Assembly: GCF_007990755.1 (NCBI RefSeq)
Contig: NZ_BJXA01000012.1
Coordinates: forward strand, 96,171-160,170
Source: Nocardia ninae NBRC 108245
GTDB lineage: Bacteria; Actinomycetota; Actinomycetes; Mycobacteriales; Mycobacteriaceae
Direction: 5' to 3'
DNA length: 64,000 bases
Below the pieces are notes generated by a model, which saw only the letters and a program-made list of their open reading frames with translations, was not told the DNA's origin and made no database searches. Positions 31,260 through 40,509 of the stretch are shown in pieces. The stretch's first letter is position 1, and each line of letters opens with the position of its first letter. The position numbers and the translations under genes were made by a program.

Positions 31260-32230
31260 CGGTGGCGAAGCGGACGGCGGTGCTGATCGGCGCGATGGTG
31301 TCGGTCGGCGCGCTGCTGGTGTCCTGTAGTGGGCAGGTGGGCGATTCGGGTGGCACCGACAGCAAGAAGCTGGTGCTGATTCCGGGCGTCGCGGACGAGC
31401 CGTTCTACATCTCGATGCAGTGCGGCGCACAGGAGCAGGCCACCAAGCTCGGCTACAAGCTGGACACCCAGGCACCGACGAAGTTCGACGCGGGATCGCA
31501 GACGCCGGTGCTGACCGGCGTGGTGGCGAACAAGCCAGGCGGCATCCTGATCGCGCCGACGCACGCCACCGCGATGGCCAATCCGATCAAGCAGGCCAAG
31601 GATTCGGGCATCAAGATTGTCGAGGTGGACACCGCCCTGGACGACACTTCCATCGCGCTGTCTTCGATTTCGTCCGACAACAAGAAGGGCGGCGCGCTCG
31701 CCGCGCAAACTCTGGCCAAGCTGGTGGGGGACAAGGGCCCGGTGCTGGTGATCAACACCAAGGCGGGCACGTCCACCACCGACGCGCGGGCGCAGGGCTT
31801 CGAGGACGCGATCAAGAGCTTCCCCGGTATTACCTCACTCGGCGTGCAATACAACAACAACGAAGCGGCCCAGGCGGCGTCGATCGTCACCGCGACGCTG
31901 GCCGCGCACCCCGACCTCGCCGGCATCTTCGCCACCAACCTCAGCTCGGCCGAGGGCGCGGCGACCGGCCTGCGCAACGCGAACAAGCTCGGCCAGGTGA
32001 AACTGGTCGGCTTCGACGCCAGTCCCAAACAGGTCGAGGACCTGAAAGCCGGTACCGTGCAAGCACTTATCGCCCAGGATCCGGCGGGCATCGGCGCCAA
32101 AGGCGTCGACCAGGCCGCCGCGGCGATCGAGGGCAAACCGGTCACCCGAAAGATCGAGACCGACATGATCGCGATCACCCAGGCCGACATGGACGCCAAC
32201 TCGAAGTACTTCTACAAGCGCAAGTGCTGA
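31256..32230 (+). CDS. Sugar-type ABC importer, substrate-binding lipoprotein
   Basis: 324 residues. Lipoprotein signal ends ALLVSC-SG. The mature protein is a periplasmic-binding-protein type I fold (KKLVLIPGVADEPFYISMQCG..., GGILIAPTHATAM, GIFATNLSSAEGAATGL, VKLVGFDASPKQVEDL), as in RbsB/FrcB. Ligand probably a pentose, hexose or polyol; cannot be decided. ggaggt precedes ATG 31256. A strong hairpin follows the gene. Confidence 0.92.
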   Translation: MTVAKRTAVLIGAMVSVGALLVSCSGQVGDSGGTDSKKLVLIPGVADEPFYISMQCGAQEQATKLGYKLDTQAPTKFDAGSQTPVLTGVVANKPGGILIAPTHATAMANPIKQAKDSGIKIVEVDTALDDTSIALSSISSDNKKGGALAAQTLAKLVGDKGPVLVINTKAGTSTTDARAQGFEDAIKSFPGITSLGVQYNNNEAAQAASIVTATLAAHPDLAGIFATNLSSAEGAATGLRNANKLGQVKLVGFDASPKQVEDLKAGTVQALIAQDPAGIGAKGVDQAAAAIEGKPVTRKIETDMIAITQADMDANSKYFYKRKC

Positions 32231-32244
32231 CGCTCGGATGAGGG

Positions 32245-32276
32245 GCCGACCGGGTGCGCTTCAGCGCCCGGTCGGC
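32245..32276 (+). terminator. Hairpin terminator after the ABC operon
   Basis: GCCGACCGGG and CCCGGTCGGC pair perfectly, and the loop can extend the stem with GCGC/GCGC around TTCA. It begins 14 bases after the binding-protein stop and also lies ahead of the convergent ilvA end. Confidence 0.7.
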
Positions 32277-32334
32277 ACATCCCGGCGGCCCGCCTTCGAG
32301 CCGGACTTGATGGCGCGGCTACTCGGCGCCGCCG

Positions 32335-33564
32335 TTAATCCGCCGCGCGAACTGCGTAACCAGCGTTGGTGAGGGCGTTGAGGACGTCTTCGCGATGGTT
32401 GGGGCCGCGGGTTTCCAGGGTGAGGGAAACCTCGACCTCGTCGAGCGCCAGCCAGGTTCCGGTGCGGGCGTGCCACACGTCGACCACGCTGGCCCCGGTC
32501 TTACCGACCACCGCAAGCAGCGCGCTCAATCCGCCTGGTTGATCCGAGATCGTCACGCGGACAGCGAGATAGCGGCCCGCCGCGCTCAAGCCGTGGCCGA
32601 TCAACCGGGTCAGCAGCAGCGGATCGATATTGCCACCCGAGAGGATCGCGCACACCGGACCCTTCAGTTCGAGATCCGCTGCAGCACAACTCATCAGGGC
32701 CGCGACCGCCGCCGCACCCGCGGGCTCGACGATCAGCTTGGCCCGTTCCAGACACAGCAGCAGCGCCTTGGACAGTGAATCCTCGTCGACGGTCACCATG
32801 GCCGAGACATGCTCGGCCACATGGACGAACGGCACCTGACCCGGCTGCCCGACGGCGATACCGTCGGCCATGGTCGACATTCGCCCGACCCGCACCGGCT
32901 TGCCCGCCGCCAGCGAACCCGGCCAGGCGGCCGCCTCTTTCGCCTGCACCCCGATCACCCGCACCTGCGGTGCCAAATGATGCAGCGCCACCGCGATGCC
33001 CGCGATCAAGCCGCCGCCACCGGTCGGCACGAGCACGGTGCCGACGTCGGGGATCTGTTCCAGGATTTCCAGCGCCACCGTCGCCTGCCCGGCCACGACG
33101 TCGGGGTGGTCGAACGGATGGATCAGCGTCGCACCGGTACGGTCGGCGAACTCGACGGCGGCGTCCAACGCGTCTTCGATGGTCTCGCCCACCTGGCGCA
33201 CCTCGGCACCGTAGGCCTTGGTGGCGGCCAGCTTCGGCAGCGAGGCGCCGACCGGCATGAATACGGTCGAGGTGATATCCAGCGAGGTCGCCGCCCAGGC
33301 CACGCCCTGCGCATGGTTACCGGCACTCGCGGCGACCACGCCGCGCGCCCGGTCCTCGGCGGGCAGGTTAGCAATCCGGTTATAGGCGCCGCGCGGCTTG
33401 AACGACCCGGTCCGCTGCAGGTTCTCGCACTTCAGCCACACTTCGGTGCCCGCACGCTCGGACAGCACCCGGGAAGCGACGATGGGCGTTTTCCGAATCA
33501 CCGGCGCCAGTAATTCCGCCGCCGCCGTGATTCGCTCCATACCGACCAACTCCATGGCGCCCAT
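32335..33564 (-). CDS. ilvA: Threonine ammonia-lyase
   Basis: 409 residues; PLP enzyme deaminating threonine to 2-oxobutanoate for isoleucine. PLP lysine in RTGSFKPRGAYNR (about residue 58), ASAGNHAQGVA, phosphate loop PTGGGGLIAG and LSGGNID. The C-terminal 75 residues form a single ACT-like domain, the layout of the short form rather than the long biosynthetic enzyme with two. ATG 33564 is the longest start; ATG 33555 or 33540 are alternatives. A catabolic role is possible. Confidence 0.92.
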   Translation of the reverse strand: MGAMELVGMERITAAAELLAPVIRKTPIVASRVLSERAGTEVWLKCENLQRTGSFKPRGAYNRIANLPAEDRARGVVAASAGNHAQGVAWAATSLDITSTVFMPVGASLPKLAATKAYGAEVRQVGETIEDALDAAVEFADRTGATLIHPFDHPDVVAGQATVALEILEQIPDVGTVLVPTGGGGLIAGIAVALHHLAPQVRVIGVQAKEAAAWPGSLAAGKPVRVGRMSTMADGIAVGQPGQVPFVHVAEHVSAMVTVDEDSLSKALLLCLERAKLIVEPAGAAAVAALMSCAAADLELKGPVCAILSGGNIDPLLLTRLIGHGLSAAGRYLAVRVTISDQPGGLSALLAVVGKTGASVVDVWHARTGTWLALDEVEVSLTLETRGPNHREDVLNALTNAGYAVRAAD

Positions 33565-33634
33565 GCTGCCATCCCGCCCGCAATACGTCCGACGATTCCG
33601 GCCGACGCCACACCGCAGGCGCCCGGACCTGCGG

Positions 33635-34804
33635 TCAGGCCGCCTTGGCGAGGTTGTGCGCGAGCGCGCCGAGGCGTGCCAACCGAGCGTCGCCCAGGGG
33701 CGTGAGCCGCCCGCCGAGCCGGTTGGTCACGAAGCCCAGCGACATGCCGGTGGCCGGGTCGGCGAAGGCGCCGGAGCCGCCCAGGCCGAAATGACCGAAG
33801 GCGGAGATCGGATCCGCCTTCGACGGGCGCATGGGCACGCCGTGGTAACCGAGCGCCCACGGAATCCGCAGGGCGAGAACGTAATCGGGGGTGAAGATCT
33901 GACGGCGACTGACCTCCGCGATGGTGTCGGGGCGGAGCAGCTGGAATCCGTCGAGCTCGCCACCGTTGGCGAGGGCACCGTAGACCCGGGCCAGCGCGCG
34001 GGCCGAGAACACCCCGTTGACGCCGGGCATCACCGAATCATGCAGCCGCGGATCGGCAACCAGGTCGGCGAAGCCCTTGGGCGTGGTGTCCATCGCCGCC
34101 GAGAACCTGGTCCTGCCGAGCAGTCGGGAGCTGTTCTCCCAGCTCATGCCCGCGACGGTCAGCCGGGGAAAGTTGGTCGCGACCCGGTCGCGCTGCGCCT
34201 GCGGCACCCCGAACCAGAGTTCCTCGGCGGCAAGCGGTTCGGCGATCTCGGTGCGCAGCACCTCGGGGAACTCCGTGCCGGTGACCTGCCGCACCAGCTC
34301 GGCGACCAAGTGCCCGAAGGTGATTCCGTGATAGCCGCTGGTGTCGAGGTGGCGCGGGTCCGGCGCCGCCGCGGCCAGGGCGGCCGTCACCGCCGCGTCG
34401 TCGAAGAAGCGATCGAACGAACCGGGCAGCAGCCCACGCAACCGGTGCAAACCTGCTCGGTGACTGAGCAATGCACGCACCGTGATGCGCTCCTTGCCCG
34501 CGGCGCCGAAGTCGGGCCAGTACGTCGCGACCGGCTCGTCGTAGTCGAGCTCACCACGCTCGGCGAGCCGGTGCAGCACCGTGCTGGCCACACCCTTGCC
34601 GGTCGAATACGCCATGGCCACGGTGTCGTGTGCCCACGGCACCTCCGGTCGCGCGTAGCCGGCCCAGACGTCGACCACCGGCTCGCCGTGCAGATAGACC
34701 GCGAGCGCCCCGCCGCCGTCGAGGGGTCGCCGGAACAGCCGGTCGAACTCGGCGACCAGGGTCGCGAACCGGCGATCTACGAACTGTGTTGCCGAAACCG
34801 TCAT
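33635..34804 (-). CDS. Beta-lactamase-fold serine hydrolase (EstB/class C-like)
   Basis: 389 residues. Nucleophile motif SxxK as STGK in VAMAYSTGKGVAS (about residue 70), Tyr motif SGYHG near 160, and an HFGLGGSG segment replacing KTG late in the protein. These mark the family VIII esterase group rather than a true beta-lactamase. No signal peptide. The start ATG 34804 has a purine-rich gagag upstream. In actinobacteria such enzymes sit in lipid or peptide-ester metabolism; substrate unknown. Confidence 0.88.
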   Translation of the reverse strand: MTVSATQFVDRRFATLVAEFDRLFRRPLDGGGALAVYLHGEPVVDVWAGYARPEVPWAHDTVAMAYSTGKGVASTVLHRLAERGELDYDEPVATYWPDFGAAGKERITVRALLSHRAGLHRLRGLLPGSFDRFFDDAAVTAALAAAAPDPRHLDTSGYHGITFGHLVAELVRQVTGTEFPEVLRTEIAEPLAAEELWFGVPQAQRDRVATNFPRLTVAGMSWENSSRLLGRTRFSAAMDTTPKGFADLVADPRLHDSVMPGVNGVFSARALARVYGALANGGELDGFQLLRPDTIAEVSRRQIFTPDYVLALRIPWALGYHGVPMRPSKADPISAFGHFGLGGSGAFADPATGMSLGFVTNRLGGRLTPLGDARLARLGALAHNLAKAA

Positions 34805-34949
34805 CGGAAACTCTCTGTAGTACGTGTCCGCATTCCAGAATTGCACGAGCCGCTGCGGCCGCACGCGCACCCCCTAGCCCGCGACCGGTCGGTTCGGTGA
34901 ACGTTTCCTGAGCGTCACACAGCCGACCTCGATCGCAACACGCCTGGCC

Positions 34950-34955
34950 TAGCGT
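34950..34955 (+). promoter_or_regulatory. Candidate -10 box for a leaderless GntR transcript
   Basis: TAGCGT lies six bases before ATG 34962, with no ribosome site between. Spacing equals that of the argC and LtrA genes. Confidence 0.4.
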
Positions 34956-34961
34956 GTCCGC

Positions 34962-35684
34962 ATGCCCCCGAGACGACGTTCGGCGCTCCTCGCGAGGTTG
35001 GTCGTCGACACACCCGGCCGACCGCAAGTGATCCTCGGCGAACTGCGCCGGGTGATCCTGGACGGGGCGGTGCCGCCGTGCACCGTCATACCGCTGCGCG
35101 AGGTGGCCGTACTGTTCGGGGTGAGCCACATCCCGGTCCGTGAGGCGTTGAAGACGCTGATCGGGGAGGGCCTGGTCACCCACGAACCGCACGGCGATTA
35201 CGTGGTGGCCCAGCTGACCGCCGCCGAACTGCGCGAGATGTACATCGTCCGGGAGACCCTGGAGAACGCCGCCTTGGCCGCGGCCGCGATCAACGCGAGC
35301 GCCGCGGACCGCGCGGACCTGATCGCGGTGAACGCGCTGCTCGAACAGGCGATCCGGGACGACGATCCGGTCGCTTACCACCGCCGTTCCCGCGACTTCC
35401 ACGCCGCGCTGACCAGGCCGTCGCGCCTGTTCCGGCTGCTACACATGTTGGAGTCGGCGTGGAACGTCACCGAGCCGGTGCAGTCCATGGTCCATATCGG
35501 CCGCGGCGACCGGGTGCGCTTGCACACCGACCACGCACTCATGATGGACGCGTTTCTCGCGCGCGACGTGGATCGCTTGCTGCTCACCGCCGAACGCCAT
35601 CACCGCAGACTGGAATCCGTCATCGCGACCTTGCCGACGGACACCGGGTTGCTCGCGCCGGAAGATATATCGGCCGCGCAATAG
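34962..35684 (+). CDS. GntR-family (FadR/FCD-type) regulator
   Basis: 240 residues. N-terminal winged helix with PLREVAVLFGVSHIPVREALKTLIGEGLV, the GntR signature. The C-terminal FCD domain (EMYIVRETLENAALAAAA..., DDDPVAYHRRSRDFHAAL, HTDHALMMDAFLARD) has metal/ligand-binding Asp and His residues in the expected places. It precedes the NCS1 permease and racemase on the same strand and likely controls that purine or hydantoin uptake unit. Confidence 0.9.
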   Translation: MPPRRRSALLARLVVDTPGRPQVILGELRRVILDGAVPPCTVIPLREVAVLFGVSHIPVREALKTLIGEGLVTHEPHGDYVVAQLTAAELREMYIVRETLENAALAAAAINASAADRADLIAVNALLEQAIRDDDPVAYHRRSRDFHAALTRPSRLFRLLHMLESAWNVTEPVQSMVHIGRGDRVRLHTDHALMMDAFLARDVDRLLLTAERHHRRLESVIATLPTDTGLLAPEDISAAQ

Positions 35685-35770
35685 CCGGGAAATAACGAGG
35701 CAATGGTCGGGCAATGCCGCATCCATACGGTCGTTTCGAGCACAGTTCCACCTCTCGGACGGGCAGAACC

Positions 35771-37264
35771 ATGACCGAAACAATTGCGGCACCGAGCATT
35801 GCGCCGCCGGCGCGCACCGTCGGTGCGGCCTACGACCCACGCCTCACCAACGCCGATCTCGCGCCGTTACGCACGCAGAGCTGGGGCTCGTACAACTTCT
35901 TCGCCTTCTGGATGTCGGACGTGCACAGCGTCGGCGGCTATGTCACCGCGGGCAGCCTGTTCGCGCTGGGCCTGGCCAGCTGGCAGGTGTTGGCGGCCTT
36001 GCTGATCGGCATCACCATCGTCTTTTTCTTCTGCAACCTGGTGGCGAAGCCGAGCCAGGTGACCGGCGTGCCGTATCCGGTCATGTGCCGCAGCGCTTTC
36101 GGGGTGCTGGGAGCCAACATTCCGGCCATCATCAGAGGCTTGATCGCGGTGGCCTGGTACGGGATTCAGACCTTTCTGGCCTCTGCGGCGCTGGATGTCG
36201 TTCTGGTGAAACTCTTTCCGGGACTCGCTCCGTACGCGGTGGCCGACGACTATGGCTTCCTGGGACTTTCGCTGCTCGGCTGGGGCAGCTACCTGACGCT
36301 GTGGGTCGTGCAAGCCTGCGTGTTCTGGCGCGGCATGGAAGCCATTCGCAAGTTCATCGATTTCTGCGGGCCCGCGGTCTACGTGGTGATGTTCCTGCTC
36401 TGCGGCTACCTGATCGCGAAAGCCGGTTGGGGCGCCATGGATCTGAACCTCGGCGACGTGAAGTACACCGGCTGGGACGCGGTTCCGGTAATGCTCGGCG
36501 CGATCGCGCTGGTGGTGTCCTACTTCTCCGGCCCGATGCTGAACTTCGGTGACTTCTCCCGCTACGGAAAGACTTTCGCCGCCGTGCGCCGCGGCAACCT
36601 GCTCGGCCTGCCGGTCAACTTCCTGCTCTTCTCGCTGCTGGTGGTGATCACCGCCTCGCTGACGGTCCCGGTCTACGGCGAATTGGTCACCGACCCGGTA
36701 GCGACGGTCGCGCGCATCGACAGCACTTTCGCGATCGTGCTGGGCGCGTTGACCTTCACTGTCGCCACCATCGGCATCAATATCGTGGCGAACTTCATCT
36801 CCCCGGCCTTCGACTTCTCGCACGTGGACCCGCAGCGGATCAGCTGGCGCGCGGGCGGCATGATCGCCGCGGTCGGCTCGGTGCTGATCACCCCGTGGAA
36901 CCTGTACAACAACCCCGAGGTGATCCACTACACCCTCGAGGTGCTCGGCGCGTTCATCGGCCCGCTGTTCGGCGTGCTCATCGCCGATTACTACCTGGTG
37001 CGTAAACAGCACGTGGTGGTCGACGACCTGTTCACCATGTCCAAGACCGGAAGTTATTGGTACCGCAAGGGATACAACCCAGCGGCCGTGCTCGCGACGG
37101 CGGTCGGCGCGCTGGTCGCGGTGATCCCGGTGCTGGCCAAGGACCTTCCCGGCATGTACACGGCGGCGCAGTACAGCTGGTTCATCGGTTGCGGCCTCGG
37201 CTTCGCGGTGTACTACGTGGTCGCCACCAGAACGCGGTGGGCCGTACGCGGAGTACCGGCCTGA
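35771..37264 (+). CDS. NCS1-family nucleobase/hydantoin/allantoin permease
   Basis: 497 residues, 12 transmembrane helices, with the NCS1 opening NADLAPLRTQSWGSYNFFAFWMSDVHSVGGY (helix 1, nucleobase contact), GVPYPVMCRSAFGVLGANIPA, WYGIQ and FGDFSRYG. Mhp1-like layout. The stop overlaps the hydantoin racemase ATG (TGATG), so the substrate is most likely a hydantoin or allantoin. ATG 35771 is preceded by a 23-codon frame whose TGA overlaps it. Confidence 0.92.
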   Translation: MTETIAAPSIAPPARTVGAAYDPRLTNADLAPLRTQSWGSYNFFAFWMSDVHSVGGYVTAGSLFALGLASWQVLAALLIGITIVFFFCNLVAKPSQVTGVPYPVMCRSAFGVLGANIPAIIRGLIAVAWYGIQTFLASAALDVVLVKLFPGLAPYAVADDYGFLGLSLLGWGSYLTLWVVQACVFWRGMEAIRKFIDFCGPAVYVVMFLLCGYLIAKAGWGAMDLNLGDVKYTGWDAVPVMLGAIALVVSYFSGPMLNFGDFSRYGKTFAAVRRGNLLGLPVNFLLFSLLVVITASLTVPVYGELVTDPVATVARIDSTFAIVLGALTFTVATIGINIVANFISPAFDFSHVDPQRISWRAGGMIAAVGSVLITPWNLYNNPEVIHYTLEVLGAFIGPLFGVLIADYYLVRKQHVVVDDLFTMSKTGSYWYRKGYNPAAVLATAVGALVAVIPVLAKDLPGMYTAAQYSWFIGCGLGFAVYYVVATRTRWAVRGVPA

Positions 37265-37992
37265 TGCGGATCCGGTTGATCAACCCGAACACGACGCGGG
37301 CGATGACCGACACCATCGAGGAATGTGCCAGGGCCGTCGCCGATCCCGGCACCCTCCTCGATGCGGTGACCGCCGAGATGGGGCCCGCGTCGATCGAGAG
37401 TCATTATGACGAAGCCCTCAGCGTCCCAGGCGTTCTCGCCGCCATCAGACGCGGCGAGGAAGCAGGTGTCGACGGCTATGTGATCGCCTGCTTCGGTGAT
37501 CCGGGCTTGGACGCCGCGCGGGAACTGGCCGGCGGACCGGTGATCGGTATCGCCGAGGCGGGCATGCAGGCGGCCAGTCATCTGGGTCGTGGGTTCAGCG
37601 TCGTCACGACATTGCACCGGACCATCGGACGCGCGTCCGACCTGGTGGAACGGTATGGGCGGCAACGGTTCTGCCGCGGCATCCACGCCTGTGAGCTCCC
37701 GGTACTCGCACTGGCCACGGACCCGGACGCCCGCAAGGTCGTCACCGAGGCCTGCCGGACGGCGGTGGACGCGGACGGCTCCGACGCGATCGTGCTCGGC
37801 TGCGCGGGCATGGCGGACCTGTGCGCGCACATCCGCGCCGAGATCGGGGTACCGGTGATCGACGGGGTGGCGGCGGCGACGCTGACCGTGCAGTCGCTGA
37901 TCACCCTGGGACTGCGCAAGTCGGGTGGGGGAGAGTTCGCGGCGCCGCCGCCCAAGCCGTATTCGGGGCCGCTGCGTTCGTTCGGGCTATGA
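37264..37992 (+). CDS. Hydantoin/allantoin racemase (Asp/Glu racemase superfamily)
   Basis: 242 residues. N-terminal IRLINPNTTRAMT is the family signature; the two catalytic cysteines are in IACFGDPGLD and VLGCAGMAD. It interconverts enantiomers of 5-substituted hydantoins or allantoin so a stereospecific hydrolase can act; no such hydrolase is in the window. Translation is coupled to the permease. Confidence 0.9.
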   Translation: MRIRLINPNTTRAMTDTIEECARAVADPGTLLDAVTAEMGPASIESHYDEALSVPGVLAAIRRGEEAGVDGYVIACFGDPGLDAARELAGGPVIGIAEAGMQAASHLGRGFSVVTTLHRTIGRASDLVERYGRQRFCRGIHACELPVLALATDPDARKVVTEACRTAVDADGSDAIVLGCAGMADLCAHIRAEIGVPVIDGVAAATLTVQSLITLGLRKSGGGEFAAPPPKPYSGPLRSFGL

Positions 37993-38000
37993 GTGCGAAC

Positions 38001-38351
38001 TCACGCGGCGACGGCGGTGTGCAGCGTCTGCAGCACGGCATCCGGATCGTCGACATCGACGACGACCCTGGTGAAGTCGGCGCCGGAGAGCTCGATGCGC
38101 AGTGCGCGTCCGTCGAACCTGGTGTCCCAGAACTCTTTACGTCCCTTGCCGCGGAACGTCCCCGCGGCGATCACGCCGGGGAAGAAGGTGCCGGGTGCGC
38201 GTACCCACGGCGGACGCCGATCGACCTCGGCCTTGGTGACCGCGGTGATGTTCGCTAGATCGAAGGTGATGTGCTCACGCAGGGCGAGGACCTGATGTCC
38301 GCCGACCACCTGGATCGTCACGGTCGTACCCGTGACCTCGATTTCGACCAT
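38001..38351 (-). CDS. Hypothetical protein, PH-like fold
   Basis: 116 residues from ATG 38351 (MVEIEVTGTTVTIQVVGGHQV). Alternating strands and PPWVRAPGTFFPGVIAAGTFRGKGRKEFWDTRF suggest a bacterial PH-like small domain, as in DUF2550-like or YdbT-like proteins (weak). No signal peptide. The gene ends 9 bases after the racemase stop on the opposite strand. Function unknown. Confidence 0.7.
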   Translation of the reverse strand: MVEIEVTGTTVTIQVVGGHQVLALREHITFDLANITAVTKAEVDRRPPWVRAPGTFFPGVIAAGTFRGKGRKEFWDTRFDGRALRIELSGADFTRVVVDVDDPDAVLQTLHTAVAA

Positions 38352-38647
38352 CGCGCACCTCACGTCGGGAGAGAACCTCTGACGTCTCCCACAATGCAAG
38401 GCGGACCTGGTCATAGCCTGTGCCCTTCCTTTGATTATTCTCAGTCTTTGCGCCACATTGCCTTACTTAGATATGCGCATCTAAATATGTGATCGCCTTG
38501 ATCGTGCGATCTTCGGTCCCGAGCGTGTCGGCACAAAACAGCAAGGGCGGGATGGGATTCTCATCCTGCTCCACCTGTTCCTGCACGTCCGCATTCCGAC
38601 GTCGGCGCACCGGTCGCTCGGAAAACCGTCCGCGAGAAAAGGTGTCG

Positions 38648-39166
38648 ATGCTCGGGAAAATCGCCAGCACAGCGGTGCTGTCCGTCGTATTGCTCGTCCC
38701 CTTCGAAACCCCGGCCGCGTCCGCGCTACCGCCCTCGGGCCGGTGCGATAACGGTGACTTCCGCTGGACCGCGGTGGACGGCGCGATCGACATGACCCCG
38801 CACGTGCTCACCTTCACCTCCGTCGGCGTGCTCCGCGACTGCACGGGCGGCCCCGAGGGCATCGCCGGCGGCACCTTCACCGGCACCCACATCGCCACCG
38901 CCGACTGCCTGCGCCCGGCCGACGGCCCGATCACCGTCGACGTCCTCTGGTCCAACGGCGCGACGAGCAGGCTGTCGGGACCGTGGCCGGTGACCATGCA
39001 ACAGCCGACGATCGGAACGCTGGACGTCGTCGACGGCCTCGGGCAGGGGAGTCGCGTCCGGATCACCGCCCACTACGAGATGATGACCCCGGCGATGATC
39101 GGCGACTGCCTCGGACCCGGTGTGCGCACCGGGGTCGGACGGCTCAGCGCCACTACCGCTCTGTGA
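38648..39166 (+). CDS. Small secreted protein
   Basis: 172 residues. Signal peptide (IASTAVLSVVLLVPFETPAASA-LPPS). The mature part has three cysteine pairs (GRCDNG, LRDCTGG, DCLRP, DCLGPG) and Gly/Thr-rich beta strands. No family recognised; it looks like a nocardial exported beta-sandwich protein. gagaaaagg lies 5 bases before ATG 38648; GTG 38642 is in frame. Its last 14 bases overlap the end of idi on the other strand. Confidence 0.75.
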   Translation: MLGKIASTAVLSVVLLVPFETPAASALPPSGRCDNGDFRWTAVDGAIDMTPHVLTFTSVGVLRDCTGGPEGIAGGTFTGTHIATADCLRPADGPITVDVLWSNGATSRLSGPWPVTMQQPTIGTLDVVDGLGQGSRVRITAHYEMMTPAMIGDCLGPGVRTGVGRLSATTAL

Positions 39167-39716
39167 GCGCCCGTTCGGCGACCTCGAGCACGCCGGCCAG
39201 CCACGGCGTGTACGCGTCCGGGTCGTCGGCCATCGCGTCGCGCAGCGCCTCCGGCTGGATCCAGGCGTAGTCGGCGACCTCGTCCGGATTCGGGTGCGGC
39301 GAACCGGCACTGAGCAGCCCGACCAGCACGTGGTCCCATTCGAACTCGACGCGCCCGGTCGTCGCGTCCTCGGCGTGGTAGCGGTACACACCGACCTCGG
39401 CGAGGGTCGTGGCGAGCCCCATCTCCTCGGCGAGGCGGACCGCGGCCGCCGCCGCGACGGGCTCGCCGGGCGCGGGATGGCCGCAGCAGGTGTTGGCCCA
39501 CTGCGACGGGAAGCGTGTTTTCACCGCGGCCCGCTGCTGCAACAGCACGCGTCCGGTGTCGTCGAACAGCAGCACCGAGAACGCTCGATGCAGCTGTCCG
39601 GGCGCCTGGTGGGCCTGCGACACCGGGCACGTGCCGATCGCGTGTCCGGCGTCGTCGACGAGTTCGACGGGCAGGGCCTCGCGGTCGGTGATCGGGTGCT
39701 CCAGTGTCTCGGTCAC
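39153..39716 (-). CDS. idi: Isopentenyl-diphosphate delta-isomerase (type I)
   Basis: 187 residues; interconverts IPP and DMAPP. Nudix-related fold with the catalytic Cys in WANTCCGHP and the Glu/metal site in RLAEEMGL (Nudix box remnant) and EFEWDHVLVG. Start is a GTG at 39716 that overlaps the stop of a 56-residue upstream ORF (GTGA), with ggggag as ribosome site. No carotenoid or terpene genes lie beside it. Confidence 0.95.
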   Translation of the reverse strand: MTETLEHPITDREALPVELVDDAGHAIGTCPVSQAHQAPGQLHRAFSVLLFDDTGRVLLQQRAAVKTRFPSQWANTCCGHPAPGEPVAAAAAVRLAEEMGLATTLAEVGVYRYHAEDATTGRVEFEWDHVLVGLLSAGSPHPNPDEVADYAWIQPEALRDAMADDPDAYTPWLAGVLEVAERALTER

Positions 39717-39880
39717 CTCCCCACCTTATCGGCGGCGATCAGCGGGTAGCTGCGGCAACCCTCCTGGTCCACGGTCCGGAACGGTCGCTCGGCACCCCGC
39801 GCCAGCTCGGCTTTCGGGCGCTGCGCGCGGTGCGGGACGGTGGTTGCGGTGAGGTCGGTCACGTGCTCGAGAACGGTCAT
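39713..39880 (-). CDS. Small hypothetical protein upstream of idi
   Basis: 55 residues from ATG 39880; ends in GAERPFRTVDQEGCRSYPLI. Its TGA overlaps the idi GTG start by 4 bases, which supports cotranslation. Basic, no membrane segment, no family recognised. It could be a real small protein or a coupling ORF. Confidence 0.5.
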   Translation of the reverse strand: MTVLEHVTDLTATTVPHRAQRPKAELARGAERPFRTVDQEGCRSYPLIAADKVGR

Positions 39881-40368
39881 GTCGGATACACCCTCTCTCA
39901 AAGCGGGCAGTGTCTGTTTTCCGGCGATCCACGCAGCGGTCGGCAGGCGAGACCGACCGGACCTCGACAAAGGTCGATACTTATTCGGCGTCTGTTACTT
40001 CTGCACAAAACGACACGGGCGAGAAACCCGCGGAACCCGGCGAAATGGTCTACGCGACAGCATGTTCGGAGCTGGCACCGATGGTAGGACGGGTGGCGGG
40101 TCGCGTGCAGCGAAACGACGAGATGCCGGAGCGGATGGTTACGACATGCCGCCGATCGAATAGCCGGGGCATAACTTTCGGCCCGGAATCGCAGAACAGC
40201 GGACAGCTCGCTGCCGGATAGCTATTTTGCGTGGCGGCACCGCCATGGGCTGCTCGACGGTGACCCGAAATTCCGCGGACCGGTCATTCCGCCGCTTATT
40301 CGAGTTCGTTCGCGGCGTCGGAAATCTGTGCGGAATCGGGCGCTGACCCCGGCCAACGTGCATGGATC

Positions 40369-40389
40369 GTGTCACAGCGGACACATAAT
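40369..40389 (+). promoter_or_regulatory. Candidate promoter with overlapping inverted repeat
   Basis: GTGTC (40369) and GACAC (40380) are separated by 6 bases, and a CATAAT box begins on the last base of the right arm. This looks like a repressor site on a -10 region. It would give a leader of about 120 bases. Confidence 0.3.
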
Positions 40390-40492
40390 GGACACACGGT
40401 GTGGGAAGCTCTTCCAAACACATCGGCGTACTTGCCGGGGGCCGGTGGGCTATCCCCTCGGTCGGGTACGCGAATGATGAGGGTCAACGTTC

Positions 40493-40509
40493 TAGGGTAG
40501 GGCCAGGAG
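40493..40509 (+). promoter_or_regulatory. -10 box and Shine-Dalgarno deciding a TTG start
   Basis: TAGGGT at 40493-40498 is a plausible -10. AGGAG at 40505-40509 sits 5 bases before TTG 40515, the best-placed ribosome site in this frame, and sets the start there rather than at 40401, which has none. Confidence 0.55.

Noticed and set aside
39910-40221. Plus-strand frames of about 100 codons before the acyl-CoA synthetase gene
   Set aside because: No ribosome site, no coupling and unconvincing composition; the region behaves as an upstream regulatory gap.
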